Assembly: GCA_008330645.1 (NCBI GenBank)
Contig: VLTN01000045.1
Coordinates: 62,001 to 126,000 of the forward strand
Direction of reading: 5' to 3'
DNA: 64,000 nucleotides
Source: Cafeteria roenbergensis
Lineage: Eukaryota > Sar > Bigyra > Bicosoecida > Cafeteriaceae
The notes below the pieces were generated by a model. That model did no database searches. It was not told where the DNA came from and was given only the letters and a program-made list of their open reading frames with translations. The position numbers and the translations under genes were made by a program. This document shows positions 1 through 10,532 of the stretch, piece after piece (position 1 is the stretch's first letter; each line of letters starts with the position of its first letter).

Positions 1-1266
1 GCATGCCCAGCGTGGTCTGTCTCAGCGCCTCGTAGACCACGTCGAACGTGTCCGCCTCGAGCTCTGCAGGCCCGCCCGCAAGCGCGGACGAGGGCCCTGC
101 CCAGTCCCGCCGCTCCCTCCGCGCGATGGGAGTGCAAAGCAGGTCCGTGGCGAGGCCACACGGCTGCAGCCAGCGGCAGCACCCGTCCGCGCAGCAGCGG
201 CCGCAGCGGCCGGTGCCGGCGCCTGCCCTGTACGTTCGCAGCAGCGCCAGCATCCCCCACACAGCGCGGAACCCCGCCAGGGCCAGCCCGACGATCATAA
301 GCGCCAGCAGCCCGTCCCCGATGTGGTACAGGATGAGGCCCTCCGTGTCGTCCGTGCTGAGCAGCGGAGACGCGACGGCCGTGAGAGCAACCTCCGCCAC
401 CAGCAGCAGCGCGCCCATCGCGTTCATTCCGCACCGGAACCGGAGGGACACTGCCACCCCCGACGCAGCGGCCGCAATGTCCTTCCACACCACGGCCATG
501 AGCATAAACGCCCACGCCCAGAGGCACTGCGGCACCCTGAGCAGCATCACGTCCACCACGAGAAAGGCCATCGCGTCGTCGACGAGCACCCCCTGCCGCA
601 GCAGCACCCAGAAGATGCGCAACAGCGACCCCACGGCGAGCGCCGCAGCCGCGACCTGGCGCTCCTGGCCCCGGGCGCAAGCCAGCAGATCGATCGGGAG
701 CCAGCAGCACCAGCAAACGTCCCGGGTCGCGTCTCTCGAGGCGGCGCGAGAGGAGCAGGAGCGCTGCGTCTCGTACGCCCTGTCTGGAAAGCACAGGCCG
801 CAGGCCGCCACCCGAGCCGCGTGGCCGCAGCAGGTGAGCACAGGCAGCCCGGCTGGCGGCGACGGCGACGAAAGCGGCATCAGCTCGTCGTCTTCCTCGC
901 AGCTGCGCTCCTCCCTCGCCGACTGGCGCGCCCAGACGAACTGCTTGCGGCAGCCGGCAAGCACCGTAAGCACCACCGCGGCATGCATGGCTGCCGGGAT
1001 CCAGATGGCAAGTCCCACGAGCAGCGGTCCAACATCAACCGCAAATGAGTCCGAGCAGTCCTCGCCAGACCACCATGTCAGGCATACGCACTTGCCCGAG
1101 TCGCTGCAGAAGCCTGCGAGGCAAAGCGAGCAACGGGCGAGGCGCGCTGGCGTTGCGGGCCGTCGCGGCACGGCTCGCCGCGTCAGATTCCGGCAGCAGC
1201 ATGCTTGGCTCTGGCGGCAGCTGCAAGTTCGCCCTCACCGTGCGGCCCGCAGTCCGGGGTGCACAT
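1..1266 (-). CDS. EGF-like, multi-pass membrane protein, copy A (C-terminal part off window)
   Basis: Two exons are visible: 1266-1239 and 1113 to beyond base 1. Exon 1 encodes a short start, MCTPDCGPHG, ending at a GTGAGG donor in phase 1. Exon 2 continues G-FCSDSGKCVC and then WWSGEDC, so splicing completes one EGF-like cysteine module (C-x3-C-x4-C-x5-C-x-C-x8-C pattern). A hydrophobic membrane segment follows near 1010-950, then a cysteine-rich loop and further hydrophobic stretches. The frame is open to the left edge of the window. It is a tandem paralogue of the next gene, with the same intron position and phase, and shares a block of about 112 identical bases with it (457-568 here). No signal peptide is visible, so an earlier exon may be missing. 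The family is not recognised; a surface or endomembrane role is only inferred from the architecture. Confidence 0.6.
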
Positions 1267-1605
1267 GCGCGCAGCGCAAACGCCTCCCTATGGTGCCCCG
1301 AACCGCGAGTCTGCGCGCGCGGGGAGGGGATGCTCCGCTGCCGAGTGTTGCTGGGGGGGCGGTTGCGACCAGAGTGGGCAGCGAACGGGGAGATCAGCAA
1401 CCCGCGCAAATACTTGTCTCAGATTCGGTTGGCTGGTTCGGCCACGACGTGGCATTTGCGCGCCCACAGAAAACGCACGACGCACTCGCTTGCAGTCAAA
1501 GCATCGCCAGAGGCCAAGGGCCAGCGGCCGGCGCCGCGGCCGGCTGGCCTGGTCACAAAAGCACATGAAGCGGGAATCGTCTGCGGGAGTCGTGGCGCCT
1601 GACGC
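1267..1605. other. Gap between the tandem EGF-like genes
   Basis: This 339-base stretch should hold the promoter and 5' region of copy A and the 3' end of copy B. No conserved coding segment or repeat was recognised. An earlier copy A exon cannot be excluded. Confidence 0.4.
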
Positions 1606-3156
1606 TCACCAGTTGAGGCTGTCGACCTCGCTGCCCTCGCGCAGGTACGACCTGTCTTCGTCAGTGTCGGGGCCTGGGGTGGACCGCGGGGAGGGGCTCG
1701 CAGCCGTGCGCGGCCAAGTCATGAACGCGAGCAGCGCGCTCCCCGCGCACTCGCACGCCAAGTACACGGCCAGGTAGACTGCGTAGCCAACCGGGGTCTT
1801 GTTCGTGGACAGAGGAAGCCCGGCCTCCAGCCCCACCGCCACGATGAGCGCGATGGAAAGAACGATGCCGCCGAACATGCCGATGGTGGTTTGCCGCAGC
1901 GCCTCGTAGACGGCAGCAAAGGTGGCGGCTTCAGCGCCCTCAACCGTCGCAGCCCCGTGGGAGCCCCCCCCTATACGAATGGGCGTGCACAGCGCCGCGC
2001 AGGTCCGGGGCGCGCAGCTGCAGCACAGCCGGCCGTGCTCGAACCCGCCGGGCGCCTCCGCGATGAGCTGGGCCCGGTACCTGTGCAGGACGCCGAGCAC
2101 ACGCCACACTGTCACCATCCCGCCCACAACCAGCACCCCGATCACCAGGGCCAGGGCACCGTCCCCGACGTGGTACATGACGAGGCCCAGGGCCTCGTCT
2201 GTGCTGAGCAGCGGCGCTCCGACCAGCGTCACCGTCAGGACGGTTGCCGTCAGGGTGGCGCCGAGCGCATTCATGCCGCAGCGAAAGCGCTCGGTGGCGC
2301 TGCCCCCCGACGCAGCGGCCGCAATGTCCTTCCACACCACGGCCATGAGCATAAACGCCCACGCCCAGAGGCACTGCGGCACCCTGAGCAGCATCACGTC
2401 CACCACGAGAAAGGCAAAGTCGTCCATGACACCGACCCCTCGGCGCTCGGCAATCCATGCCACGCGCACCGTGGAGGCGACGGCCAGGACGCCCGCGGCA
2501 ACAGCCCGCTCCCTGCCGTGGCAACAGCCGCGGCAGTCGAGAGGGATCCAGCAGCACCGGCACACGCCCTCGGGAACGTCGAACGAGGCCAGCCCCGAGG
2601 GCTTGCAGCACGTGCCCCCCATGGGCTTGGGCTGCACCGCGCGCTCGGGGCAGCACAGGCCGCAAGTGACAGTGAGGGATGCAGACCTGCAACTCAGAGG
2701 CGCCCTTGCGGGCAATAACTCAGCCGCAATGGGGCTGCGCGACGCCTCATGAAGCAGGCTTGGCCCCGAGGCATGCTTGCTGCGAAGGCATTGGAGCCCC
2801 CAGCTCGCCAGAACCATCAGTATCGCAATGCCGTGAATGGCGGCCGCGGTCCACATGATTGCATCCAGCTGCCACTCGCCCACGGCCCCGCTGAAGGAGA
2901 CTTCGCAGCCGTCACCCGACCACCACGGCATGCAAACGCACTTGCCCTGCCCCCCGCAAAAGCCTGCGGTCGCGTGTCGGGACGAGCGGCCCAACGAAAA
3001 CCTTGGCGCGAGTGCGGCAGAGAATACCCGCGACGCCGCGCTCGCAGCCGGGGCGCGCTCACCGTGGTCCCCGCAGGCCACGGGGCAGGTGGCCGCACCC
3101 GCGGGCGCTGGGCCCGGGCCAAGCGGCATGGTCCTCTCGTGGCGAGGGTGCGCCAT
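1606..3156 (-). CDS. EGF-like, multi-pass membrane protein, copy B
   Basis: Exons 3156-3063 and 2963-1606 join in phase 1 to give 483 residues with no frame break. Splicing at GTGAGC/GCAG reconstitutes an EGF-like module reading CPVACGDHG then FCGGQGKCVC, followed by WWSGDGC. A membrane segment (about residues 60-85) and a cysteine-rich linker follow, then several hydrophobic segments, including ones near MLLRVPQCLWAWAFMLMAVV, LALVIGVLVVGG and GIVLSIALIVAVGL, and a charged C-terminal tail. The C-terminal half keeps the motif VYEALRQTT seen in copy A. The likely topology is an extracellular or lumenal EGF module plus a multi-pass membrane domain. I do not recognise the family. The exon 1 ATG at 3156 lacks an obvious signal peptide, so the true start may lie farther upstream. 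Confidence 0.65.
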   Translation of the reverse strand: MAHPRHERTMPLGPGPAPAGAATCPVACGDHGERAPAASAASRVFSAALAPRFSLGRSSRHATAGFCGGQGKCVCMPWWSGDGCEVSFSGAVGEWQLDAIMWTAAAIHGIAILMVLASWGLQCLRSKHASGPSLLHEASRSPIAAELLPARAPLSCRSASLTVTCGLCCPERAVQPKPMGGTCCKPSGLASFDVPEGVCRCCWIPLDCRGCCHGRERAVAAGVLAVASTVRVAWIAERRGVGVMDDFAFLVVDVMLLRVPQCLWAWAFMLMAVVWKDIAAAASGGSATERFRCGMNALGATLTATVLTVTLVGAPLLSTDEALGLVMYHVGDGALALVIGVLVVGGMVTVWRVLGVLHRYRAQLIAEAPGGFEHGRLCCSCAPRTCAALCTPIRIGGGSHGAATVEGAEAATFAAVYEALRQTTIGMFGGIVLSIALIVAVGLEAGLPLSTNKTPVGYAVYLAVYLACECAGSALLAFMTWPRTAASPSPRSTPGPDTDEDRSYLREGSEVDSLNW

Positions 3157-3339
3157 GTTGAGTTTTGGCGATCGCGCGGGCTGGGCTGTCCGCAGAGCTT
3201 TCGAGACACGGCGCGCGCCTCGGGAAGTTCGGCCGGAACCTGCTCTCGCAACGTGCGCGAACGGCGCGGCACTGGCAACCAAAGTTCGCGCCAAACAAAT
3301 CCGCGCCCGAGCGAAGCTTGGGCTGGCGGCGCCGCGCTG

Positions 3340-5454
3340 TCACTCAACCCAGGCAAGCTTGCCTCCGCCTTCCGATTCGCTCCCCGAGCTGCGCCCGGAT
3401 TCGCCATCGGACTCCTGCGTCGCGCGGGATTCGTCGTCCGAGCTGGCCGCGTCGCCGGCCGCGCGGGGCGGCTCAAGCGGCACCTTGGCGCCGCCAGCGG
3501 TGGTGATGTGCCGCGTCCCGGACGAGGACGCGCTCACTCGGAACGACAAGCCGCTGGCAGGCACTCCAGCTCCCACCGCAGTCTCCCACGGCTCGGCAGC
3601 GTCGCCCGTGCGCGCACCAAACGCGGCTGCAACCCCACCGCCTGCTGCAGCAACGCCGCTTGTCGCCCCAGCCGCGGCAGCCTCCCGTGCCGCAAGCTCG
3701 GCGAGCGTTGGGGCGTGGACCGAGCTGGCGCCCGCCGCGGCCCGAGCCCTTGCTTTGGCGCCCTTCATGCCACCGCGGCCGTCGTTCCGGCGACCTCCAG
3801 TTGTCGCGGATGCAGCACTTGCAGCGGCGGCGGCACCGGCAGCGGATGACGATGACGGTGCTGAAGACGCCCCGAGCGCGCCACGCCCGCCGCCGGTGGT
3901 CTCGCCGGCCACTCTCGCGCCAAGCGCCACCAGCCGGATCCCGCCCCCCGTTCGGCGCGCCTCTGCCGAGCACACGCACGCGGCGGCAGCGCCCCCCATA
4001 GCCCACAGCGCCGCGTCCATGGAGAGAACACCGCTGGATGCGCACAGCGCCGCCACGTCCATGGGGCCTCGGGCGTCGAGCACAGACAGGGGGTCGCTGC
4101 GGGCCAGTAGCGGAGCAAAAAGGGGGGGGCGGGGCGAACAGCGGGCGAGGCGTTCGGCCTCGGGGCTCGTTCGGCGACGGCTGCATGAGGCGCGGGGCAC
4201 GCCGGGCCGCGAGGCGAGCGTCGGCATTCGCGGGCGGAGCGTCGGCCCAGGCGGGGAGCAAGATGACATCAGTCGGGGAGAGCGCCGCCTCCTCCCCCCG
4301 CCAGGAATTGCTGCCCGCCCCAAAACCACGGCGGGGCCGGGGCCGGGGTCGCGTGCCGGTGCGGCGTTGGCAGTGCGGCGTCTCACGTGCTAACGATCAG
4401 TCGCTTGCCCCCGCGGGTGCACCGCCACGCCCGCTCGAGGAGGGCGAAGAAGTGCCGGCGGGCCGAGCGGTCCCGCAGGGCCGGCCCCACCGACAGCTCG
4501 AGGAACGCGCCAGCGGCTTCCAGCTGGGAGAACTGCGGCGGCGGAGAGCGGGCGGGAGCGGGCGAGCGGGGGGGACGGGCTGAAGCAAGCGGCGCGTGAC
4601 GGCGACCGCAGCAGCTCTGCGCCTCGGAAGAGGGCCGCCAGGGGGCCCCGAACGGCCGAGCTCTCGAGGGGCCCGAGGCCCGTGGGCTGCCAGGGCGGTT
4701 TCGCGGCGGGGCGCCGCTGCGCGTTCTCACCAGCGACGGGCGGAGGGCGAGGTCCGACCGAGCGGCACAGTCGATGGAGATGATGTCCACGCGGCCCGTG
4801 GCAAGGCAAGCGGCCAGGGCTGCCTCCGAGGCGGGGCAGGCAGCGACGAGGTCGTACGTGCCGGGCTCCGGCCGGTTGAGCGCCTCCGCGAGACGGGCCG
4901 CGCCGCCGTCGCGGTCACCATCGCAGGTGAGCGTGATGCGAGACAGCTGCCGGGGCGGGCGCACGCCGGTCTCGGCGGCCTGCTCCGGGCGGAACGGGCT
5001 CACGAGCGGCTGCAGAGCGCGCTTCGGTCCCTGGATGGCAGCCCGGCGACCGCCGGCCCCTGCCGGCTCGGGGTCGGGCTCGTGAGGCAAGACCACTGCC
5101 AGACCATCGCCAAAGCGGTTCGCGTCGCGCGCCTTGAGCGGAACCGGGACGAGGTTGTTCACCGCCAGGACCGAGTAGCCGGCTGCGAGTGGACGGGGCG
5201 CAGCGTGGCGCGAGAAAAACGAGAGGAGAGCGCAGTGTTGCCCCGCCCCCACGCACCTGGCGCTCGTTCACCGGGCGCTTGGGCCCCTGGCACCGGCTGG
5301 AGCCCCAGACCTCACCAGTTGCTGCGGCTCCGAGGGTGCGCGAGATGGACGCCCGGTCCAGCTTCCCGGAGTCGTACGGGACCGACAGGTTGTGGTACAC
5401 AGGCTTGGCACGCCTGGCGCACGAGTCGCGCTTGATGGTCAGCCGGCCGTCCAT
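3340..5454 (-). CDS. RPP30: Ribonuclease P/MRP protein subunit Rpp30 (Rpp1)
   Basis: Three exons (5454-5316, 5182-4387, 4096-3340) join at GTGAGG/GCAG and GTGAGA/GCAG to give 563 residues, in frame at both junctions. The product is a TIM-barrel-like subunit of nuclear RNase P and RNase MRP, which process tRNA and rRNA precursors. Visible family motifs run in order: YHNLSVPYDSGKL, then AGYSVLAVNNLV across the first junction, ITLTCDGDRDG, YDLVAACP, VDIISIDCAAR, then FLELSVGPALRDRSARRHF with RGGKRLIVST. The second junction restores DPLSVLDARGPMDVAAL and RRTGGGI, the family's C-terminal RGP...DV and G-[IF] region. Family members are usually about 260-320 residues. The extra length is an Ala/Ser/Gly-rich C-terminal tail of roughly 200 residues ending GKLAWVE. 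The gene is head-to-head with the acetyltransferase gene. Confidence 0.9.
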
Positions 5455-5563
5455 GCCGGCGCCGGCGCAGCTGTGAACGACGACGGCAACAGTGCAGCCC
5501 GAGGCTCTGCCGGCAGTCCCGACACGCACGTGCTCGACGCCACACGGACGAGCGGGGACGACG
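5455..5563. promoter_or_regulatory. Divergent promoter, RPP30 / GNAT
   Basis: Only 109 bases separate the two opposed start codons, so both promoters must lie here or overlap the 5' ends. No TATA box or other element is recognisable. Confidence 0.45.
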
Positions 5564-6244
5564 ATGGCAGATTCCGGTGGCGCGGCTGCGAAGGCGCTGC
5601 GCCAGGTGCGGCCCATGCCGGCGCCGTGGGGCGAGCGGTGCTGCTGCGTCGTCGTGGAGGCCGGCGACGCCGCTGCTGTCGCAACTGCGCAGGCCGTCGT
5701 GCGCGAAATGGGGGCAGCAATCCTGGCAGTGGGCTGTGACATGGACAGCTTCCAGGGGTTCAGCGACGAGGTAGCGGGCCTGCCGGGCAAGTACGACACT
5801 GCTGTGGGCGGGCGGCTGCTGCTTTGCATGGAGGGCGCTGCCGGGGACTGGGAGCGGTCAAGTGCGGTGCCCGAGGAGCGCTGCTTGGGGTGCATCGCGC
5901 TCCGCAACGTGGCCGGCGAAGCTGGCTGCGCCGAGATCAAGCGCCTCTTCGCCCGCGAGGGCCGTGCCCGTGGACAGCGCCTGGGCCAAGGCTTGACGAT
6001 TGCCATCGCGCGAGAGGCCGAGCGTCTGGGCTACGACCGGCTCGTCCTCGACACACTGGAGCGCCTTCCCCACGCCGTGCGGCTGTACGAGTCCCTGGGC
6101 TTTCGGCGGCGTGACGCATACGTTCACAATCCGGAGGCAGACGCGGTGTTTTTCGAAATCGATCTGGCTACGCTGCTGGCAAGCGTGGGGGGCGAGGCCA
6201 GTGCCGCGGAGGGCGCGGCGACGGCGGCCGCTGGATCAGGTTGA
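5564..6244 (+). CDS. GNAT-family N-acetyltransferase
   Basis: Single-exon frame of 226 residues from the ATG at 5564. The same frame is open upstream to 5492, but that extension would crowd the opposed RPP30 start. The C-terminal half has the GNAT fold signature: CLGCIALRNV (beta 4), CAEIKRLFAREGRARG followed by QRLGQGLTIAIAREAERLGY (acetyl-CoA binding loop and helix 3, with the Q/RxxGxG-like RLGQGL), LVLDTLERLPHAVRLYESLG and FRRRDAY. It is therefore predicted to move an acetyl group from acetyl-CoA to an amine. The substrate is unknown. The N-terminal 100 residues are less conserved, and the protein ends in an Ala/Gly-rich tail. Specific subfamily assignment is not possible here. Confidence 0.8.
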   Translation: MADSGGAAAKALRQVRPMPAPWGERCCCVVVEAGDAAAVATAQAVVREMGAAILAVGCDMDSFQGFSDEVAGLPGKYDTAVGGRLLLCMEGAAGDWERSSAVPEERCLGCIALRNVAGEAGCAEIKRLFAREGRARGQRLGQGLTIAIAREAERLGYDRLVLDTLERLPHAVRLYESLGFRRRDAYVHNPEADAVFFEIDLATLLASVGGEASAAEGAATAAAGSG

Positions 6245-7163
6245 CGTTCTTGGCTGGCGCTGAGGCATGCATGCATGCGTGCGTCAAGTTCGATGCGTGA
6301 AATCGAAGTCAAATGCGTGGCCTGCGGAGAGGCAAGATGGCGGCACACCGATCAGCTGCACTTCATCGTTCGAAAACAAGCTCAGTCGACGCAGCGCGCG
6401 GAACTCATCGCGGTGCAGGTTGCCAGGAGCGCGCGTGGCGAGCTGGCGGCTGCCGTGGGTACAAGCGAGGGAAGGCGGGCCCGGCCGGACGGCCGGACGC
6501 GTCCCAGCGCAGACACGCCACCCAGCTCAGGCCACGCGAGCAGCTGACCAACAAGCAAAGTGGTCCGGGGCGATGGGGGAGAGGGAGAACTGGTCGGCAC
6601 ACTCAAGCAGGCAGGGGGAGCACGATGGGTTGCAGGCAGAGGAAGCCATCAAACATTGCATGCGCCGGCTGCCACGCGGTGCTGCTGCCGCCCCCACAAC
6701 GCAAAAAAGGGGAGGTGCAGGGCACGCGCGGGCACCGGCGCCAAGGTCTTCCAGAGGTCGAGGGTCGGGGACAGATGGGATGCGGCTGCGGCGGGGCGGG
6801 GTATGTCCCCTCCGGGCAGGCACAAGCAAGGTGTCAAGGGGTCAGTTGCTGGGGCGGACGGACGGTCCAGTCTGTCGCCAGGAACAAGAGAAGATCGGCG
6901 ACTTGAGGGGGGAGTGTGTGGGGGGGGGGTGGGGGGGCACTAGTTCCTTGTGCTTGAGAGAGAACAAAAGAAGGCAAACACCTCATCGCGCGGGGCGCAG
7001 GCCCCGGGCCGGCAGCGTGGCCCACGGAGACCGAACTCCGAGCCTGGGGACGCTGGATACCGCGGGAGCCAGCAAGGCTGCTGCGCAAGAGCCGAGAGGA
7101 AGGGGGGTGGGGAAGGCGGTCGCGACTCCCCGGCACGACATGCAGCGGCCTGTTCTCTGGGAT
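6245..7163. other. Convergent intergenic region
   Basis: 919 bases lie between the 3' ends of the GNAT gene and the coiled-coil gene. Short open frames exist on both strands but show no family resemblance and no clear splice-joined exon. A G-rich run occurs at about 6921-6938. It probably contains both 3' UTRs. Nothing else is seen. Confidence 0.4.
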
Positions 7164-10100
7164 TCACGAGCGGCTCATTAGCTGGGACGCCGTGGCGTGG
7201 CGGCCGGAAGACGGGCTGGACGCGCTGAGGCCGAGCTTGCCCGACCGCCGAAGGCTGGCCCCGCTGCCAGAGGACCCTACCCGGTAGAGGGCGCGGGACC
7301 CCGACGCGGGCTTGTCGGAGTTGAAGCGGCCGGCGGAAGGGGAGCCGCCGCCCAGAGCCGTCGTCGCCGCTGCCGCCGCGGCGATGGCGGCCGCCTCGCT
7401 TCTGGAGGGGGTGCCGCGCCGGGGCGGGTTGCCGGTGAGCGTCGTGAAGGCGGCAGAGCGCATGCCCGACCCCGGAGTCGAGCGGCGGCTGGGCGAGAGG
7501 GAGGACACGGAAGAGCCCCGGGTCCGAGAGCCAGGCGTGCTGGTGGAGGACCGGAGGTCGCTCACTGTCTCGGCGCGGGCCCGCGTGGCCGCACGGCTGC
7601 TTCCGCGGTGGAACGCGTGGCCTTGCTGCACCTGGGAGGAGACCGGCGTCGCGGACGACCCCATGGAGGCGGCCGCGTCAGGCTGGGACGAGGTGGACGC
7701 GGCGGAGCCGTTGCTGGGCGCGCGGGCTGGCGCTGCTGTCCGCCCGGCCTCGGGGATGGAGCCGAGGCCGTCGCCAATGCGGCCGGCCGAGCGCGAGAAG
7801 CCGCGGTGCGTGTCTCCGAGCCGCGGGTGGCGCGGCGGGGACGGCCCTCCGGCGGAGGGCTGCCGCGATCCGGAGGGATCGTGGGGGGGTCCGGCCCCGG
7901 GAACGGGCGAGGAGGCATCGGCTCCAGCGCCTGACGCGGAAAGCTCGGACGCTCCGCCGTGGGTGCCACTGCACGTGCTGCTGGCGCTCGACTGGGAGAG
8001 AAAGGCCGGCGCAGAGGAGGCCACCGTGCCCGAGGGCCGGGGGCGGTCGGCTGCGTACCGCCCCCGCCCTCCAGGCGGCGCAGACGAAAAGATGGCCACG
8101 GTGGGGGACGCGTCGCCCCGCGACGACGCGGGGGACCGGGCGCCTCCGGGCGACGAGGCGCCGGCGAGCGCCGCCTCCGCCTGTGCGTTCTCGAACTGCT
8201 GGGCGGCCTCGACGGCCAGCGTGATGGCCGCCCACTCCCGGTCCACGCTGTCGCGGTGCATCGCCACAGCGAGGCGCTCCCGCTCCTGAGCAGCGGCCTG
8301 CGCCAGCATCCGTCGGCACTGGCGAAGGATCCACCGCACGGCGTCCTCCTGCTGGCGAACCACGCCCGCAACGGCCTCGAAGAAGCGGTCGCGCACGCCA
8401 GCCGCCGAGGAGCCCGTTCCCGCAATGCGGGAGGAGCGGGCGTCGGGGGCGAGCACCGGGGCCGTGTGAATCAGGGTTTCTTGCTTGGCCTTGGACAGCC
8501 AGTTCCGCTCGCCTGATGCCACCTCGCTCCCCGCAATGCCCTCGAAGTCGCTGGCCGGAGGGTCCGAGCCAGTCACGATGCGGTACTCTCGGGAATACTC
8601 CTGCGGCCGACCAGCAGGGCGATGGGGGCGCGCGGGGCTTGCACGCGGGGAGAATTCAGGCGCCGCCAATCAAGACGGAGTCGGATCAAGGCACCGTTTG
8701 CCATTCGAACAAAAAATGGCCCGCGCGTCGCGGGAGCGCGAAGGTCAGAGCACGCGCGCGCGCAGCGGGGAGGGCGGGGGAGGCATGCTGGCCGAACGGT
8801 CAGGCATGGCCGGGCCGGGCCCCAGCGGGGGGGGGGGGGGGGGGGGGGGGGGGCAGCACGGACTGCAACCAGCGAGACGTCTCTCGCGGCCACATTCGCC
8901 GGTCGGCAAACTTGCAGCCGGCGCGTGCGCTGGCGGCCAGCGCCCGTTGCGGGCCATCCAGGTGTCTCACGTCGCGGAGCTGCTGCACGTGGTCAGACCA
9001 CTCGGTCTGCACGCGGCGCACTTGCTGCCGGAATGCGGTCAAGAGGCTGTAGCGCTCAGACTTGAGCCAGTTCGCCGATGCCTCGCGAAGCGCCTGCGCT
9101 TCCGCGTCCGAGAAGCGGGCGCTGCTGCCCTTGGAGGGGACGGCCCGCAAAGCCTCCGCACCGGCGACCGCGTCGGCCGCGCCGTGCTTGGCGGCGTGCC
9201 TGGCCACGGAGCGCCGAAGCTTCGACCGCTCGGCGGCGTGCCGGGCCCACACGTCCTTTCGCTGCTTGGTGTGCAGGTCCACGATGTAGTTGAGCGCGGC
9301 GCGGCACTCGGATGCAATCTGCGCGGTGGGCGGACGCGGCACGCAGCGCGAGCGCGCGGGTTGCGGCGATGCGGGGCGGAGCCGCTGGGCGTGGGGGGAG
9401 CGCGAACGAAAGTTGCGAACGGAGAGCGCCGCACGTCAACAGCTGAAGCGGCCGCGCCGGCATCGCCACCACCCAGGGCGGAGACCGCGCCTGCTGCGCC
9501 CGCGAGGCACGGCCGCGCTCCCAGTGCACGTGCCTGCGCGGGAGCTGCTGGCGCGGGGGGCAAGGCCGGGGCAGGCGCAGCCGTCACGCACCTGGGAGTC
9601 GATTCGTGACGTTAGCTGACGCCTTCGCGCGACACTGCCAGCTCTTGACGCCGACTCTTCCATCCGCATCATCTCCACGACCTGGGCCGAAAGCTGGGGC
9701 TCCAACTGCGGGGAGGCACGGGCGCAGGCCGAAGGCGGGTCCGAGGCCGGTCGTCATGCCGTGCAGCACGCGCCGAGCTGCGTCGCCCCGCCCTCAACCG
9801 CGACGGACGAGGGCGGCCGGCCGACTCCGGCTTCGCGGGCCGCGCGCGGGCCCTTCCGCTCGCCCGCGGGAGACCAGGCCTCGGCAGGGCACGGGCAAGC
9901 CCAGTACCCGACGGCCTGCAGGGGCAGGCCGGCGGTTGGCGGCCGCCCGCCCCCGCCAGCGCAAGGCAAGCCCGAGCAGCACCCGCAGGTCAGTGGCCGC
10001 TGAGCTGACAAGCGCGGGACCTCGGGCACCTCCCCCGCGCTCCCACCCCTGCGGCATGCACTCACGGGGTGGCTGTCGATCTCATGCTCCACCTCGGCAT

Positions 10101-10386
10101 CCTCCTTGTGCTGCGCAGCCTGCGGCGCGGGGAACGCGACGGAGGGGCGCACGATGCCAGGCGAGCTTGCGGATCATGGGACTGCCTCCCCAACTCGGTT
10201 GAACCTTGCTTGCCCGCGGCCCGGGCGACCATTCCCAGAGCGGCGCGTGCTGGCAGGCCGGCCGCGCATGATCGGAGCCCGCCTCACCTGGAGGTCGCGG
10301 CACTTGGCCTTGAGCCGCCGCACCCAGCTCATGGCGGGCGAGTGCAATCGCGGAATGAGTGACGCGGTTGCAGCCTGCCGCATCAT
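7164..10386 (-). CDS. Unrecognised coiled-coil protein with long disordered tail
   Basis: At least five introns are inferred. Exons are 10386-10288, 10119-10066, 9705-9592, 9318-8860 and 8600-7164, all phase 0 with GTGAGG, GTGAGT, GTGCGT or GTGCTG donors and GCAG acceptors, totalling 720 residues. The third intron (10065-9706) could hide another small exon. The N-terminal part is charged and helical (KAKCRDLQ, HKEDAEVEHEID, EMMRMEESASRAG). The middle contains a long helical region (DLHTKQRKDVWARHAAERSK; NWLKSERYSLLTAF; DRFFEAVAGVVRQQEDAVRW), and the last 300 residues are Ser/Pro/Gly/Arg-rich and probably disordered. I do not recognise the family. It is head-to-head with the COG1-like gene. 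The fourth donor (GTGCTG, followed by a poly-C run in the transcript) is weak, so that boundary is uncertain. Confidence 0.5.
8827..8853. repeat. 27-base poly-G homopolymer (intronic)
   Basis: An uninterrupted run of 27 G on the + strand, poly-C in the transcript of the overlapping minus-strand gene, a few bases after the inferred donor of its fourth intron. Length may be an assembly approximation. Confidence 0.9.
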
Positions 10387-10532
10387 GGCCGCGACCTAAT
10401 ATCGGCTGGCCGGCGGCGAATCCTCGCGGCACACCCAATACTGGCGGCGCGAGCGCTGCGCCTGCCCGAAGCTCCCCGTGCCCGCGCCCCAGCGGCCGCA
10501 GCGCGCCCGGAACACCGGGGGCGGCTGCCAGC
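10387..10532. promoter_or_regulatory. Divergent promoter, coiled-coil gene / COG1-like gene
   Basis: 146 bases between opposed inferred ATGs at 10386 and 10533. No specific motif is recognised. Confidence 0.4.

Noticed and set aside
48-1568. A 506-codon plus-strand open frame
   Set aside because: It is antisense to the EGF-like gene, is extremely Ser/Arg/Ala-rich, and lacks any domain. The minus strand gives paralogous conserved protein.
6245-7163. Several Arg/Gly-rich frames of 90-300 codons
   Set aside because: Composition follows base bias, frames overlap on both strands, and no motif or plausible exon structure was found.
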